Assembly (NCBI GenBank): GCA_040954595.2
Contig: CM082593.2
Location: 124,001-188,000, forward strand
Reading direction: 5' to 3'
Origin: Balanoglossus misakiensis
Taxonomy: Eukaryota > Hemichordata
DNA length: 64,000 nucleotides
A program made the translations under genes and the position numbers. Below the pieces are notes generated by a model, which was not told where the DNA came from, searched no databases, and saw only the letters and a list, made by a program, of their open reading frames with translations. How positions within the stretch are numbered: the stretch's first letter is position 1; the number at the start of each line of letters is the position of its first letter. Of this stretch, positions 50,607-59,304 are shown piece after piece.

Positions 50607-52943
50607 CATCAACATTTGTAGACATCTCAATAATATCTGTGATAAAATAATTAGAGACTTTACTTACATCATAGACAACCACGGTCAGATTGAACTCATC
50701 TATTTCCTCATAATCAAGTGTTTTTGTCAAGAATATTTCTGGTTTGCTGTAAACAGGAATGTCAAAATATGTTGACCCAGGTCCCTGTAAAAGCAACAAA
50801 GGCATTCTGTTCAACATTACTATGGTTACCACAGCATCTTCTGGATTGATGTTCATGGACAAGACGTCATCACAGTCAAACAACCATAAAGCATGTTGGT
50901 CAAGAATTATTCTATTTGGTACAAAAACAAACTGTTAGTGCCCTTATAATAGAATGTATTACTTACTTCTTGTATTTTGTAAAGAATGTATAAGGTTTTG
51001 CTGCAGTCATTATCATGACCATTTAATTCGTTATATATCATCGAACCAACTGATGTCAGCTGTGAAAATAATGGCAAAGAACATATGAACCATGGATTCC
51101 CTTTCAACAATAATTACTATGAGAAATTCCCACTGAGTGTAACAATTCTTCAAACCGAAAAGAAAGAACTAAAGGAATACATTTACTTATCATTAAACAT
51201 GAAAATTTATGATTGGCGAAATGTAACCTGTTCATGTCTATCACAGATTTTCACCAGGTGTCCACATGGAAAAAGTGCACTGCAAAACATGGTCAGAAAG
51301 GCTTAGAAATGACTTTTTAACTAATGTATGGACAAAAATGTAAATAATTGTAATTCTTTAATGCACAAGTGACTATATGACTAAATTTTAAAAATAATCA
51401 TCTTCAAAATGACTTGCCTCATCAACATAAATCTCATATGGCGCATTTACAAAATAGGGGTCGTTATCATTAAGCCCGTAGATATCAATCTTCAATTCCA
51501 TCTGTGTGCAGTCATAAGAATATGGTTATAAACAAAATAATACACAGTACACAGTCAAATGCACATGTGTGCACTTGAGTGTGTGTGTGTGCAAATGTGT
51601 GTGTTAAATAATTTGAGGATACACATCACTACCATATTTCTATACAAGCTGTAGTCTGCTACTCTCATTTTATGTATACAAATACATAATACAGAATTGA
51701 GAAAGACAGACCTAGCATGCTGAGAAAGATAAACATGTAGGTAAATGTGTAAGTCATAAGAAGAAGAAAAAATTACATACAGTTTCTGCTGGACCACTGG
51801 GAAGCTCGGTGCATATGACTGTTATCAAAAGTTGCTTCCTGGTGCACTGAAACAAACAATTGGTTATAGCTTAGAAAAGCTGCACTAGACTGTATGATTG
51901 TAAAATCAACCTCTGAACTTCAGGTAGTACGTGCAACCAGTTGGCACACGCATCTGAGTTTTTTGGGGGTTTTGGCGAGTGTGATATCAACTAGGTTGAT
52001 TAATTACATTTTTATCCAGATCGTATTGCTGTTTCCATTTGATTTCTTTTTCATCCAACGAAAACAACTCTTTATCGCTGCCACCCAGAGTTAGACTGAC
52101 GTCTGTGCCAGGGTCACCAGTAACTGTAACATTGTACACCGATGTGCCTGAAAGAACAGTTTTAGAACTATGAGTTTTATTCCAATACTTTAAAGATGCG
52201 CTTTCAGGAATTCTTTTTTTTTGGTCATTTATGGAAGTCGTAAACACCAAAATCTAAAATGTTCAGCTTTCAACGATGAATATTTTTGTTAAATATCATC
52301 ACGAAGGCCAATAAAAGAGCAACCAACAAATCATCCATGGAATTCTATTTGCTTTGTTTCCTTTCCTTGTTTCTTTCGTAATTTGATCACTGTCATTGTC
52401 TGCAGTATAGACTAACTACTTGCCACTGTCCATCCCACCTGATAGACATCGGTGGTAAAGGCCTACATTCAATCTATACTCAATATACCGGTAAATACTT
52501 AACCTTACCTTGTGGCAACTCTTCATGCAATTCAAGTGGCGAATTTGGTATATTGCTGAAGATGCACAAAGCTGTGTATATAATATAAAAATACAATGTA
52601 CAATAAATTATCAACAGAAGTAAGCCTCAAAGCTATAAAAAATCAAAAATCAAAGGTGTCTGCGCAATGATTCTCTTCCTGATGAAAAAATCTACAAGCA
52701 TCATTGGGCTTTGCATGTTTATTTTGTAATTTACAAAAGAAAAATGCTTTATTTACCAGAAACCGCGTCTATGCGAAGCAATCCGATAATAAATATCACT
52801 CCTGAAATGAGAAATAAAAGAGCCAACAAGTTAAACAAATTATGACTATGTTGACTTATCATGAGTGAGGCAAAAGAAGTTTAAATAAAATACATGATAC
52901 ATCTCAGCTCACCTAACAGATGCTGCCAGCCTGACCAACACAT
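23161..52943 (-). CDS. Giant CDH23/PCDH15/CDHR2-family cadherin: 27 EC repeats, MAD, one TM, 64 exons
   Basis: Large single-pass adhesion protein. Sixty-four exons, listed in the block entries, join in phase with no break to 10197 coding bases, or 3398 residues; human CDH23 is of similar size. Counting repeat ends gives 27 EC repeats, the CDH23 number. A membrane-adjacent domain precedes one TM helix, as in CDH23, PCDH15 and CDHR2. EC1-EC3 look more like PCDH15: a cysteine pair in EC1, DELTSVG opening EC2, FDIP in its middle, and a non-standard DADDLSPIF end. I therefore leave the symbol empty. These relatives form tip links or inter-microvillar links, and a similar role here is inference. 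The start ATG opens a hydrophobic leader split over exons 1-2. Exon 6 uses a rare GC donor; exon 11 uses GTTTGA. Confidence 0.93.
24886..26146 (-). other. Cadherin block 4: membrane-adjacent domain with furin-type site, and transmembrane helix
   Basis: Exons 26058-26146, 25801-25884, 25511-25591, 24886-25092 (residues 2962 to about 3114). The order is strand (IHILTVYDYC), helix (ISKNLETIKRELEALTN), strand (LWINVFLVAP), strand (TDMWFYVVNPETYQV), helix (PFKKFLKLSEG) and a late strand (GIGGKIVKE). PCDH15's membrane-adjacent domain has the same order and similar motifs, a ferredoxin-like fold in CDH23/PCDH15. Between the second helix and last strand sits RKRR followed by Gln (3051-3055), matching a furin consensus. 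The TM helix is about 3088-3112 (EIAVLVTGMVIMCGSLLGIF). Domain assignment is by remembered similarity; cleavage is inference. Confidence 0.75.
26397..38680 (-). other. Cadherin block 3: EC14-EC27 (exons 33-57)
   Basis: Exons: 38501-38680, 38052-38301, 37472-37759, 36899-37271, 36286-36497, 35749-35858, 35198-35305, 34742-34919, 34438-34532, 34019-34165, 33566-33668, 32890-33189, 32384-32556, 32006-32198, 31597-31811, 30741-30947, 30481-30585, 29917-30034, 29321-29604, 28756-28911, 28336-28457, 27919-28031, 27565-27717, 26857-27002, 26397-26603. EC ends in order: DLNDNPPVF, GDYYNVAPIF, DVNDNPPVF, ETVIEKPLF, DVNEYEPRF, DVNDNSPQF, EAPDDDKRLLF, VGYNNSRPVF, NRYTPEVMS, DVNDNRPKF, DINDNAPYF, DSSYDEPTF, DINDNAPYF. 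EC27 then runs to NSTQAI without a further linker. Several ends have lost the calcium-binding DxNDN pattern, so parts of the rod may be calcium-poor and flexible. Confidence 0.87.
38969..44715 (-). other. Cadherin block 2: three tandem copies of a four-exon, two-EC module (EC8-EC13, exons 21-32)
   Basis: Module 1: 44473-44715, 44081-44266, 43519-43617, 43081-43203. Module 2: 42352-42588, 41813-41989, 41531-41629, 40820-40942. Module 3: 40007-40243, 39687-39866, 39420-39521, 38969-39091. Exon sizes are 243/186/99/123, 237/177/99/123 and 237/180/102/123 bases, all phase 0 (residues 807-1023, 1024-1235, 1236-1449). Shared signatures: NEDQQFNISQ / NEENRFNISQ / ADEKFNITE at the second exon end, and EDNGLPPRT / EDNGLPPRM / IDNGLPEIRQ at the third exon end. 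Each module has one near-standard linker (DVNDHLPVF, DENDNLPAF, DLNDNKPKF) and one non-standard linker (NLYDPMF, NIDDPSF, NKFDPQF). The sizes, phases and motifs show duplication of a genomic segment with its introns. Confidence 0.9.
39559..39609. repeat. Perfect 25-bp inverted repeat with a one-base centre
   Basis: Left arm 39559-39583, centre 39584, right arm 39585-39609; the arms match at all 25 positions. It sits in the cadherin intron between exons 30 and 31, just upstream of the exon 31 acceptor on the minus strand. It would fold into a blunt hairpin in RNA. Confidence 0.9.
50372..50604. repeat. Tetranucleotide microsatellite (ATGT)n with a self-complementary (TACG)9 core
   Basis: About 30 TATG/ATGT units (to 50494), nine TACG units (50495-50530), then about 18 more TATG units (50531-50604). 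It lies in the cadherin intron between exons 8 and 9. Long frames here on both strands are a product of the repeat, not genes. Confidence 0.97.
51412..51417 (-). other. GC-AG splice donor of cadherin exon 6
   Basis: Exon 51418-51501 ends ...GATGAG and is followed by GCAAGT instead of GTAAGT. The next exon (50967-51059) continues in phase 0 with conserved EC2 sequence, and no GT donor fits nearby. All positions other than the second base match the donor consensus, as is usual for GC donors. Confidence 0.75.
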
Positions 52944-52995
52944 TCTGCTTGTTTTGCCTCTGAAAACACCTGCACAATGATTAGAGATATTGTTA

Positions 52996-53168
52996 GCACA
53001 TGATAGCGAGGGCAATATCACGATTTGACGCCTGCACGAGGGATGGTGATCTCTAACCATAATATTGATGATGCCCGAGCCGCAGGCGAGGGTATCATCA
53101 ATATTGTGGTCAGAGATCACCAGCCCGAGGGCAGGCTTCAAATCGTGATGTTGCCCGAGCATCATGTG
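52996..53168. repeat. Imperfect foldback element just upstream of the cadherin start codon
   Basis: Arms of about 79 bp (near 52998-53077 and 53091-53168) are roughly 85-90 percent reverse complements, around a loop GAGCCGCAGGCGA. It begins only about 55 bp upstream of the cadherin ATG, so it is in the 5' leader, an early intron or the core promoter. The loop style (GAGC...GCGA) resembles that of the 13295-13434 foldback, although the arms differ. Confidence 0.7.
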
Positions 53169-53208
53169 TTATTAATTTTATTACGCCGAACATTTGAACG
53201 CACATACA

Positions 53209-53415
53209 CTACAGCATAGAAGAACTTAGGGTTGCATCCATGTCGTACGTTGCTGAGAATGTAAATGATATCCCAAGAACTATACCTACTTCGAACATAG
53301 ATAATTTTGAGGATACTGTGCTGTTGCCTGCCATTTTGGTGTATTTACTGCCCGTTTGCAGTAAAATATCTTCCAGTTGAACAGGTGTTAAGCCCGTGCG
53401 GCTCTTTGAAGCCAT
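53209..53415 (-). other. Open reading frame upstream of the cadherin, unassigned
   Basis: A 68-codon frame starting at 53415 with a hydrophobic patch (VGIVLGISFTFS). It contains possible donors (GTAGGT, GTATAG) and lies in CpG-containing sequence next to the foldback. It could be an upstream exon of the cadherin transcript, part of the adjoining repeat, or chance. I recognise no family. Confidence 0.2.
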
Positions 53416-55816
53416 AGATACGGGAGTTGACTGATCGTGGAGGAAGCCATTGAACGACAGTTTGTTACGCGCAGAAGTTGTGCGCAGAACACCAAAACAA
53501 CCCAGCGGGCAATATCAACAGGGCTTTATCAACTCTTGCCATGTTATGTCACTTGTTCTCTATGTCACGTGAGCGCGTCTCAGCCAATCACGAATACGAC
53601 ATAATACGCGAGGTATAATAACATACACATAAAATGTAGAAACAGAAGTTGCTTTGTTCGTACGTGTAATTCTGCGTTATACGAATGTCATTTGGCAATT
53701 ACTCTTAGCCTTAAAGTATATGGGTGTCTGGATGTCCGTCTGCATACGATAATTTTACTCTTCAACCTGGGAGACCGTCGAAAGGTATAAGGAGTAGCAT
53801 CGAGAGCCAATTATAGACAGAAATCTTTCGTTAAAATTGACCATTGAAAGTTTGCGTTACATTTCACAATGTGTCAGTAATTTTGTTTGGGCTAATGCAC
53901 TGGTGGGATACAGCAAGGTCAGACTTTGGATCATGAGGGCTCTCAAGTGAAGTTGACTCTTGGGGGCGGTCACAGAATAGCAGTCACGTGACCTTTGGCA
54001 GTCACAGAATTTATCTCAAGACGGCTGCGTACGTGTTCTGCAGGTATTAAAACGAGTCCCTATCAAAATTTCGATACGCGAAGATTAATGCTGTACTTCA
54101 ACTGTCAGTCAAAAAGTGGTTATTGTTTGCTCATTATTTTCGGCTTGTGGTGGGCGACACTCAAACATTCTTGTGGATAATAATTTATTGAGTTCAAATA
54201 TTTCGTATCAATTAAATGCACATGCCAGGTAAAACCTTTCAGATGTTTTTATTTGGTTAACTCGTTGTATAATCGCCCCATTTTTGATTCAGTAATATAA
54301 AAGTTGAAAATGTGATTAAACGAGGGCGGCACTGCTAGCTCTGTGGTGTTTGCTGAGTGCGTTAGCAGTTGACGTGTGTTATTTACAGTCTACAGAGTAA
54401 TTTAAAAAAAAACGACCTATTAGTTACTATGCCATCATGCTAACGTGCTACCCACAAGACACACGTACTGACGATGTCACAGATTATTAAACGACGTTCC
54501 CATGAACATAAACGTCGTCAGAAATAGGGAATAGTTCCCAAATCGTGGACATCTATCAAAAATGCGGCTGTATGTGATGTTTGAAAAACAGAGTGAGTGA
54601 CCGAATTATATCAGACAGGTAGGCGCGGAAAGTGAATTGCCTTTGCTTTTGTTTTTTAACCGCCTCATTTAAATATGTCAGCGTTTATGGGAAGACCATT
54701 AATGTGTTTGGTTACTATGTTATAAATCATATATCTTAACCGTCTACAACGGCGTATCTAGCATTCTAACTTCTGCTAGGAACATACAATGCCATACTGA
54801 CACAAGAATTGGTTTCAGCGAATCATATGAACAGTTAAAAACATGTCCGCCGAGTCTAAAATCAACAAATTATTGATTTCGTATTTGAACTACTTTTTTC
54901 TAATCAGTTTTGAACAGAGCCAAATATGCCCCGTAGGCCTAAACACAAAAAATCACAAATTAGAATGTCAATGAGCTCAAAGAACAAAGACCATAAAGTC
55001 GCAAATCCACTAAATGCCAATATTACCATGATGACCAACAAGTAAATTTCTGATCCGATTGGAGAGAATAACCACGAACAGGTTCAACTTCTGCAAAATC
55101 GAAATTAATTAACCAGACACGGTAGTTCGAGAAAACGAAAGGCAGGGATATGAAATCTCAAATTACATGTGAAGAAAATAGATTCCGGGTGGCTAACACA
55201 ATCGAAAACGGTTTAAGACTGTCTCCTGCGCGACAGGTCACTTACTTGACTTACGACGCCAGTGATATCTGTTTCCACTGTTTGCCCCGTGCCCGATACG
55301 TCACTTCGCACTAGTCAACAAACCATATGTCTTCAAAACGACCGTGACACGATTTGTGTCCGTCACCCAGATTGTCCGCCGCTCGTCTTACTTGTTACGG
55401 TGAGACTATCGTTTTGGGGGACTACAATTCGTTATCAACACAGCGAATGTGTGTCGTCGTATTTGTTTGACAGTTCTACAAGCGACCAAAGTTAATGATT
55501 AAATTGCAATAGCTCAGTAGACCTAATTTGGATGAAAACATAGCGTCGTCAAAGTATGTTTCTGATGTTTTTTCTTCGACATTGAAAAAAGATAAATTAT
55601 TTCCGACTGATATCCTATTTCTCAGAATGAGTATGCATAGAGGGCTCTACTCCTGGGTAAAATATTCAAATGTAATTTACGTGCGTGACAACAGTATACT
55701 GTCCGTTTCGTCGACCTGCAGGAGATCTAGAACTGTTTATTTTTACCAAGTGTGTTTGATTTATTGTTCACGTTGGGGTTGTAAAAAACAGTACGTACCA
55801 CAATCATCAGTTTTAC
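53416..55816. other. Intergenic stretch, no gene recognised
   Basis: This follows the 5' side of the cadherin gene. A stretch at about 53560-53640 (CACGTG, CCAATCA, then TATAATA) resembles the right end of the 13436-13604 element, so an old insertion may span from the foldback to here. Otherwise the sequence shows only short frames without motifs. Confidence 0.45.
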
Positions 55817-55936
55817 CTTTTCAAGATCTGCAAAGGAGCATGCATCTTTGCTTCGAACAGTCTGTAGGTGTTTCAATTCACTTTCAGCCTTCCGAACTTC
55901 CGTTGTGGGCTTGGTAGCATTCTCATAATTATATGA
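55817..55936 (-). CDS. Orphan coding-like exon, charged helical segment
   Basis: A 120-base segment opens after an AG preceded by a pyrimidine-rich tract and closes before a GTAAAA donor. It reads exactly 40 codons in phase 0. The product (KPTTEVRKAESELKHLQTVR is its central part) looks like an amphipathic coiled-coil or BAR-type helix, unlike random AT-rich translation. No neighbouring exons of the same protein were found. It may be an exon of a minus-strand gene starting near 56600, a retrocopy fragment or chance. No family is assigned. Confidence 0.3.
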
Positions 55937-55948
55937 CTTCATGTTATC

Positions 55949-57063
55949 ATGAAAAATGTCAAGAAACGACAAAATGACCGAAATTCGCAAAGTCGGAGAG
56001 CTCTTGCTGACCGTGGTGGTCACGGACATTTTTTGGCTCTAAGAACCACGCTCTTCCTGACCGCGGTGGTTGTCACAAGATGGTAAGAAATACACTAGCC
56101 AACTGCGACGTGAATTTAGTATCGCCAAAATGAGTGTTTGAGATCCAAAGTGTTGTGCAGAAAAGAGCTCACACGTACACATTTAAATATGGTTTAACTA
56201 GTTTGTAATTCACCAAATACAACGAAATACAAAAAGTATGCACATAAAATGCCTCTGTGGGAACAACCTATAATAATGCGGGTGATGAAAAGTTATGCAC
56301 ACAAAAACTCACGACAAGAACAATGTCCAGAGTCCCCGAGCGAAGAACGACGAAGCAAGGTCCGGCAACCGACAAAACGACGATTTCCTGGGCCTGGAAC
56401 GGAGTTGCTGGCTTCACGACTGTTCGGAGACGGTCGACGGTGAGTGGACAATGTAGACGTAAACGCTGGTAGGTGACCGATGTCTCGCAACCGATGACTG
56501 GTAGGCTGGCAGGCACAACAGACGAACGCACGCCCAACCAACACGGACATGGACGGTGGCTCTGTACCCTGAAGCAACACGCGGTGACCAGAGGAACGAT
56601 GGAAGTAGAGTGGAGCCCCCTAAGACCCGAAGCACCGACCTTTTATATGACCAGTTTTGCATCACGACTGTTTCAAACGCGGTCTCAGAAGCTGATTGGC
56701 GTACTCGATGCCACCCAACAGATGTAACGCGTACAATATGTTAATAACCCGCTCAGTTACCTACTATAACTTGTAAACACCATGTGCTTGTGTCATGTAA
56801 ATTCACAGAACTGTCGTTCACAAAACAGAATTCAAAAACAAAAAGTCGTCACTTTACAAACCGGTGACCATGTCAATCATATCGTGACAGTGGTCGTGGA
56901 CATTTTTTGGTCCTAAGAACCACGCTCTTCCTGACAAAAATGACAAAATGACCTAAATCCGCAAAGTCGGAAAACTGTCATTTTTGATAAAAAAATCATG
57001 ACCTATAACCCATGAAAAATGTCAAGAAACGGCAAAATGACCGAAATTCGCAAAGTCGGAAAA
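55949..57063. repeat. Cluster of short dispersed direct repeats
   Basis: Unit A, about 50 bp (ATGAAAAATGTCAAGAAACG at its start, GCAAAGTCGG near its end), occurs at 55949-55999 and 57011-57063, with a partial copy at 56941-56975. Unit B, about 42 bp (GACATTTTTTGG then AAGAACCACGCTCTTCCTGA), occurs at 56020-56062 and 56893-56934. A smaller repeat (CTCTTNCTGACCGNGGTGGT) is doubled at about 55999-56076. Copies are nearly identical and in the same orientation, flanking the GC-richer block 56270-56745. Confidence 0.8.
56270..56745 (-). promoter_or_regulatory. GC-richer block with a minus-strand TATA box, possible promoter or LTR-like piece
   Basis: On the minus strand TATAAAAGG lies at about 56639-56647, with a GC-richer transcribed-looking stretch below it and a strong donor GTGAGT at 56307-56312. 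Frames are open on several strands, which points to composition rather than coding. It could be the promoter and first non-coding exon of a minus-strand transcript, or a solo LTR; no target-site duplication or matching second LTR was found. Confidence 0.3.
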
Positions 57064-58152
57064 CCGTAGAGTGTAGATTTAAAACGCCGATGACTTTATT
57101 CAGAAAGGCCAGTCGTGGACATACAGGACAAGCCTGCAGTCCCAACTGGACAAGCGGAACGAACTGGTCGAACCCAACAGTAGAACTGAACTAACTCACT
57201 AAGATACAGATATTTTAAAACACATCAAACTGCGCGCATTGGGTCTGTACAAAACAATATTATTCTTCCCCCAAGATGTGAACAAGACAAAGACTACTTT
57301 AACAGATACAATATTATGATAAATTTTGAGGTCGTTTCATTTCGAAGACTCTTTGGAGTCAAAGTGAAACGGCAAAATCGCGTTTACTTGGACTCGAATG
57401 AGACAGCAGTGATCTAATTTTCAAAAGAGAAACCTTTGTACAAGATATATGAGTGAGTTGAACGAATTTTGTAAATGTAGTTGAGTCGGTAGATTAGTGT
57501 AAAATATGTGGCTTAACTTGCCGGGCCCAGCTGACTGTGGACTTAATATGAAATGTCACGCATGCCCGTTCGCAAGTTTGTGTGCCAGTCAGACTTTTGC
57601 AAAGCAGACAACAGACCATCATGACAATTCATTTATACGCGAGACCTTGGTTACACAAGTAAAATTTGGAGGACACATGCAATGTACGGGTTTCCAGGTA
57701 TCATTTCTACCCTGTTACATATATGGCTAATTATTCAAACATGAATTTATCCACTATCAAATTGATAATTCATAATCATAATTTCTTCCCAGTATATCCG
57801 GAATACGTTTTTTAAATAAAGCTTACATATAACATACATACAGCAGATATATAACAGCTATGAACATGAAAAGAAAATTCTCTGCGAGATTTTCCACATA
57901 ACAATTTATTATACTAAAACAGTGTATCTTAACGTTACATATCGATTACAACCACGCATTACCTCTATATGTAGTCACTGGCAAAACAAAAAAATACCGC
58001 ATTTTCGCTGACAACACTACTTTCTAAAATATTCGAAAATAACGGTAGATTACTGTATATAACTGCTTGCTTGAAATCCGCTTTTGCCCAATTCTTGTTC
58101 TCTAAATGCGTTCAACATCAGATGCCAGTGAGTAAATGTGCACAATCCTATT
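57064..58152. other. Spacer downstream of the SLC35G-type gene
   Basis: It contains the 3' untranslated region of the minus-strand transporter and otherwise no recognisable gene. A 74-codon plus-strand frame at 57506-57730 shows no family motif. Confidence 0.5.
57905..57910 (-). promoter_or_regulatory. Poly(A) signal of the SLC35G-type gene
   Basis: AATAAA on the minus strand about 245 bp past the stop codon. Confidence 0.5.
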
Positions 58153-59304
58153 TCAATGTCTTACATGTGGATTGTTGTTCGTTAAGGGTTCGTCACTCTC
58201 AGACCTTGAAGCATAGTCGTGTAGGAGTGTCTTTCTTTCTTCTTTTTCTTTCGCCTGGTTTCTCTTCCATTTTATGAAAGCAACCAGAACGGAGCTGAGA
58301 ACAATGATGGTAGCACCGGCGATTTCGAACGGATTTGGTGTTGTGTCAAATATCGTTGCCTGGTAAACATAAGTGGCGAAGACTTCGATGTTAAGAAGCA
58401 TGGCCACAGTTGCCGCGACTTCAAGTTGAAAACTTCGATAATACGCATACAAAGCTACAGCGTCGACGACACAGTAGAGAGCGAGTGTAACCGCCAGTTG
58501 TGGAGCCATCGACCACACCGAGTTTGTGGTGACTACAAACAACGGTACTGAAGACAGAATGACTCCGGTTAAAGCATCGTAAAATAGCCTACAGGAGACT
58601 GTCCCGCTATCGCCGAGAGATCTCGCCAGGACATAAGCGAGTGAGAAAGAAACACCCGTGCTCACTGTAAGCGCGTATCCAACAGCCAGATTCGAATTGG
58701 TGGGTTCTGTTGGCCCAATGATTTCATCAGATGAATTGTATTGACCCACTTCGATAGAGTGTGAGGTTTCAACAAACGTGTTGAAAGGTCCAGCCACTGC
58801 TACGACGCCAATTATGTTCATCACAGTGACAAGTATTTCTACAATAGTCCACGATTCTTTCAAAAAGAAGAAAGCTAACAAGGGGGTCAAAACCGGCGTA
58901 ATACCTCTGACGATAGCCGTGACGTCACCGAATTCTACGAACTGGTAGGCGAAGTATGACAACGTTAAAGCTGACCAACGGAATATTCCAGTCGAAAACA
59001 GAACTATAATTGTTTTGGCACCAACGAATAAAACGTTTTCCCTGCTAACTACACACAACAGAATTGCAAACGTAAATAGTGTAATGTAAGCCAGGAATAA
59101 AATTTGAAAAGTTGGAATCCCGTGATCCTCTGCGATATTCACCGCAGTTGTCGCTGTGGCGAATAAGATGCCGGTCAAGGCGGCAAAAATAATTCCCAAC
59201 AGTGTCTTTAAGACTTTCTTGCATCCATAGCAACAGCTGTCGTCATTATTGTTGACACCATCATATTCCTCGGCATTTCTTGACGTCATAATTATTCTGT
59301 TCAA
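58153..59304 (-). CDS. SLC35G-type drug/metabolite transporter (EamA family), intronless
   Basis: A single open frame of 383 residues with about ten hydrophobic helices between about residues 34 and 345, in the two five-helix halves typical of EamA/DMT carriers. The first half holds the conserved stretch AIVRGITPVLTPLLAFFFLKE at the end of helices 4-5; the second half, after a polar loop with a glycosylation sequon (about 190-205), ends in ALYAYYRSFQ and AATVAMLLNIEVFATY. Both tails are polar and should face the cytosol; the N-tail has a CCYGC cluster. Length and layout match SLC35G1 of vertebrates, also a DMT protein. The substrate is unknown. The first ATG is taken; a second in-frame ATG five codons later is equally possible. 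Its lack of introns contrasts with its neighbours and suggests an old retrocopy or a compact family. Confidence 0.85.
   Translation of the reverse strand: MNRIIMTSRNAEEYDGVNNNDDSCCYGCKKVLKTLLGIIFAALTGILFATATTAVNIAEDHGIPTFQILFLAYITLFTFAILLCVVSRENVLFVGAKTIIVLFSTGIFRWSALTLSYFAYQFVEFGDVTAIVRGITPVLTPLLAFFFLKESWTIVEILVTVMNIIGVVAVAGPFNTFVETSHSIEVGQYNSSDEIIGPTEPTNSNLAVGYALTVSTGVSFSLAYVLARSLGDSGTVSCRLFYDALTGVILSSVPLFVVTTNSVWSMAPQLAVTLALYCVVDAVALYAYYRSFQLEVAATVAMLLNIEVFATYVYQATIFDTTPNPFEIAGATIIVLSSVLVAFIKWKRNQAKEKEERKTLLHDYASRSESDEPLTNNNPHVRH

Larger units (their letters stand above)
44966..52943 (-). other. Cadherin block 1: signal peptide and EC1-EC7 (exons 1-20)
   Basis: Exons: 52913-52943, 52757-52801, 52509-52571, 52008-52147, 51781-51846, 51418-51501, 50967-51059, 50668-50784, 50050-50251, 49637-49770, 49203-49394, 48851-49009, 48257-48418, 47667-47872, 47252-47381, 46605-46678, 46245-46329, 45816-45944, 45406-45470, 44966-45206. 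Leader is residues 1 to about 25 (MCWSGWQHLLGVIFIIGLL). EC1 has a cysteine near the mature N-terminus and another in the strand ITVICTE, matching the N-terminal disulphide layout of PCDH15. EC ends: GLNDNDPYF (EC1), DADDLSPIF (EC2), DVNDNTPNM (EC3), DINDNSPQF (EC4), NVNDDTPVF (EC5), DINDNDPLI (EC6), DVNDNQPVF (EC7). Many N-x-S/T sequons fit an extracellular location. Confidence 0.88.

Noticed and set aside
50258-50883. Several frames of repeated MYVC or YIHT over 100 codons
   Set aside because: They are translations of the ATGT/TACG microsatellite; the only real coding sequence here is cadherin exon 8 (50668-50784).
56249-56745. Five overlapping frames of 60-95 codons on both strands
   Set aside because: Frames are open on both strands at once, as expected from GC-richer composition; Arg/Pro-rich products match no family and agree with no splice model.
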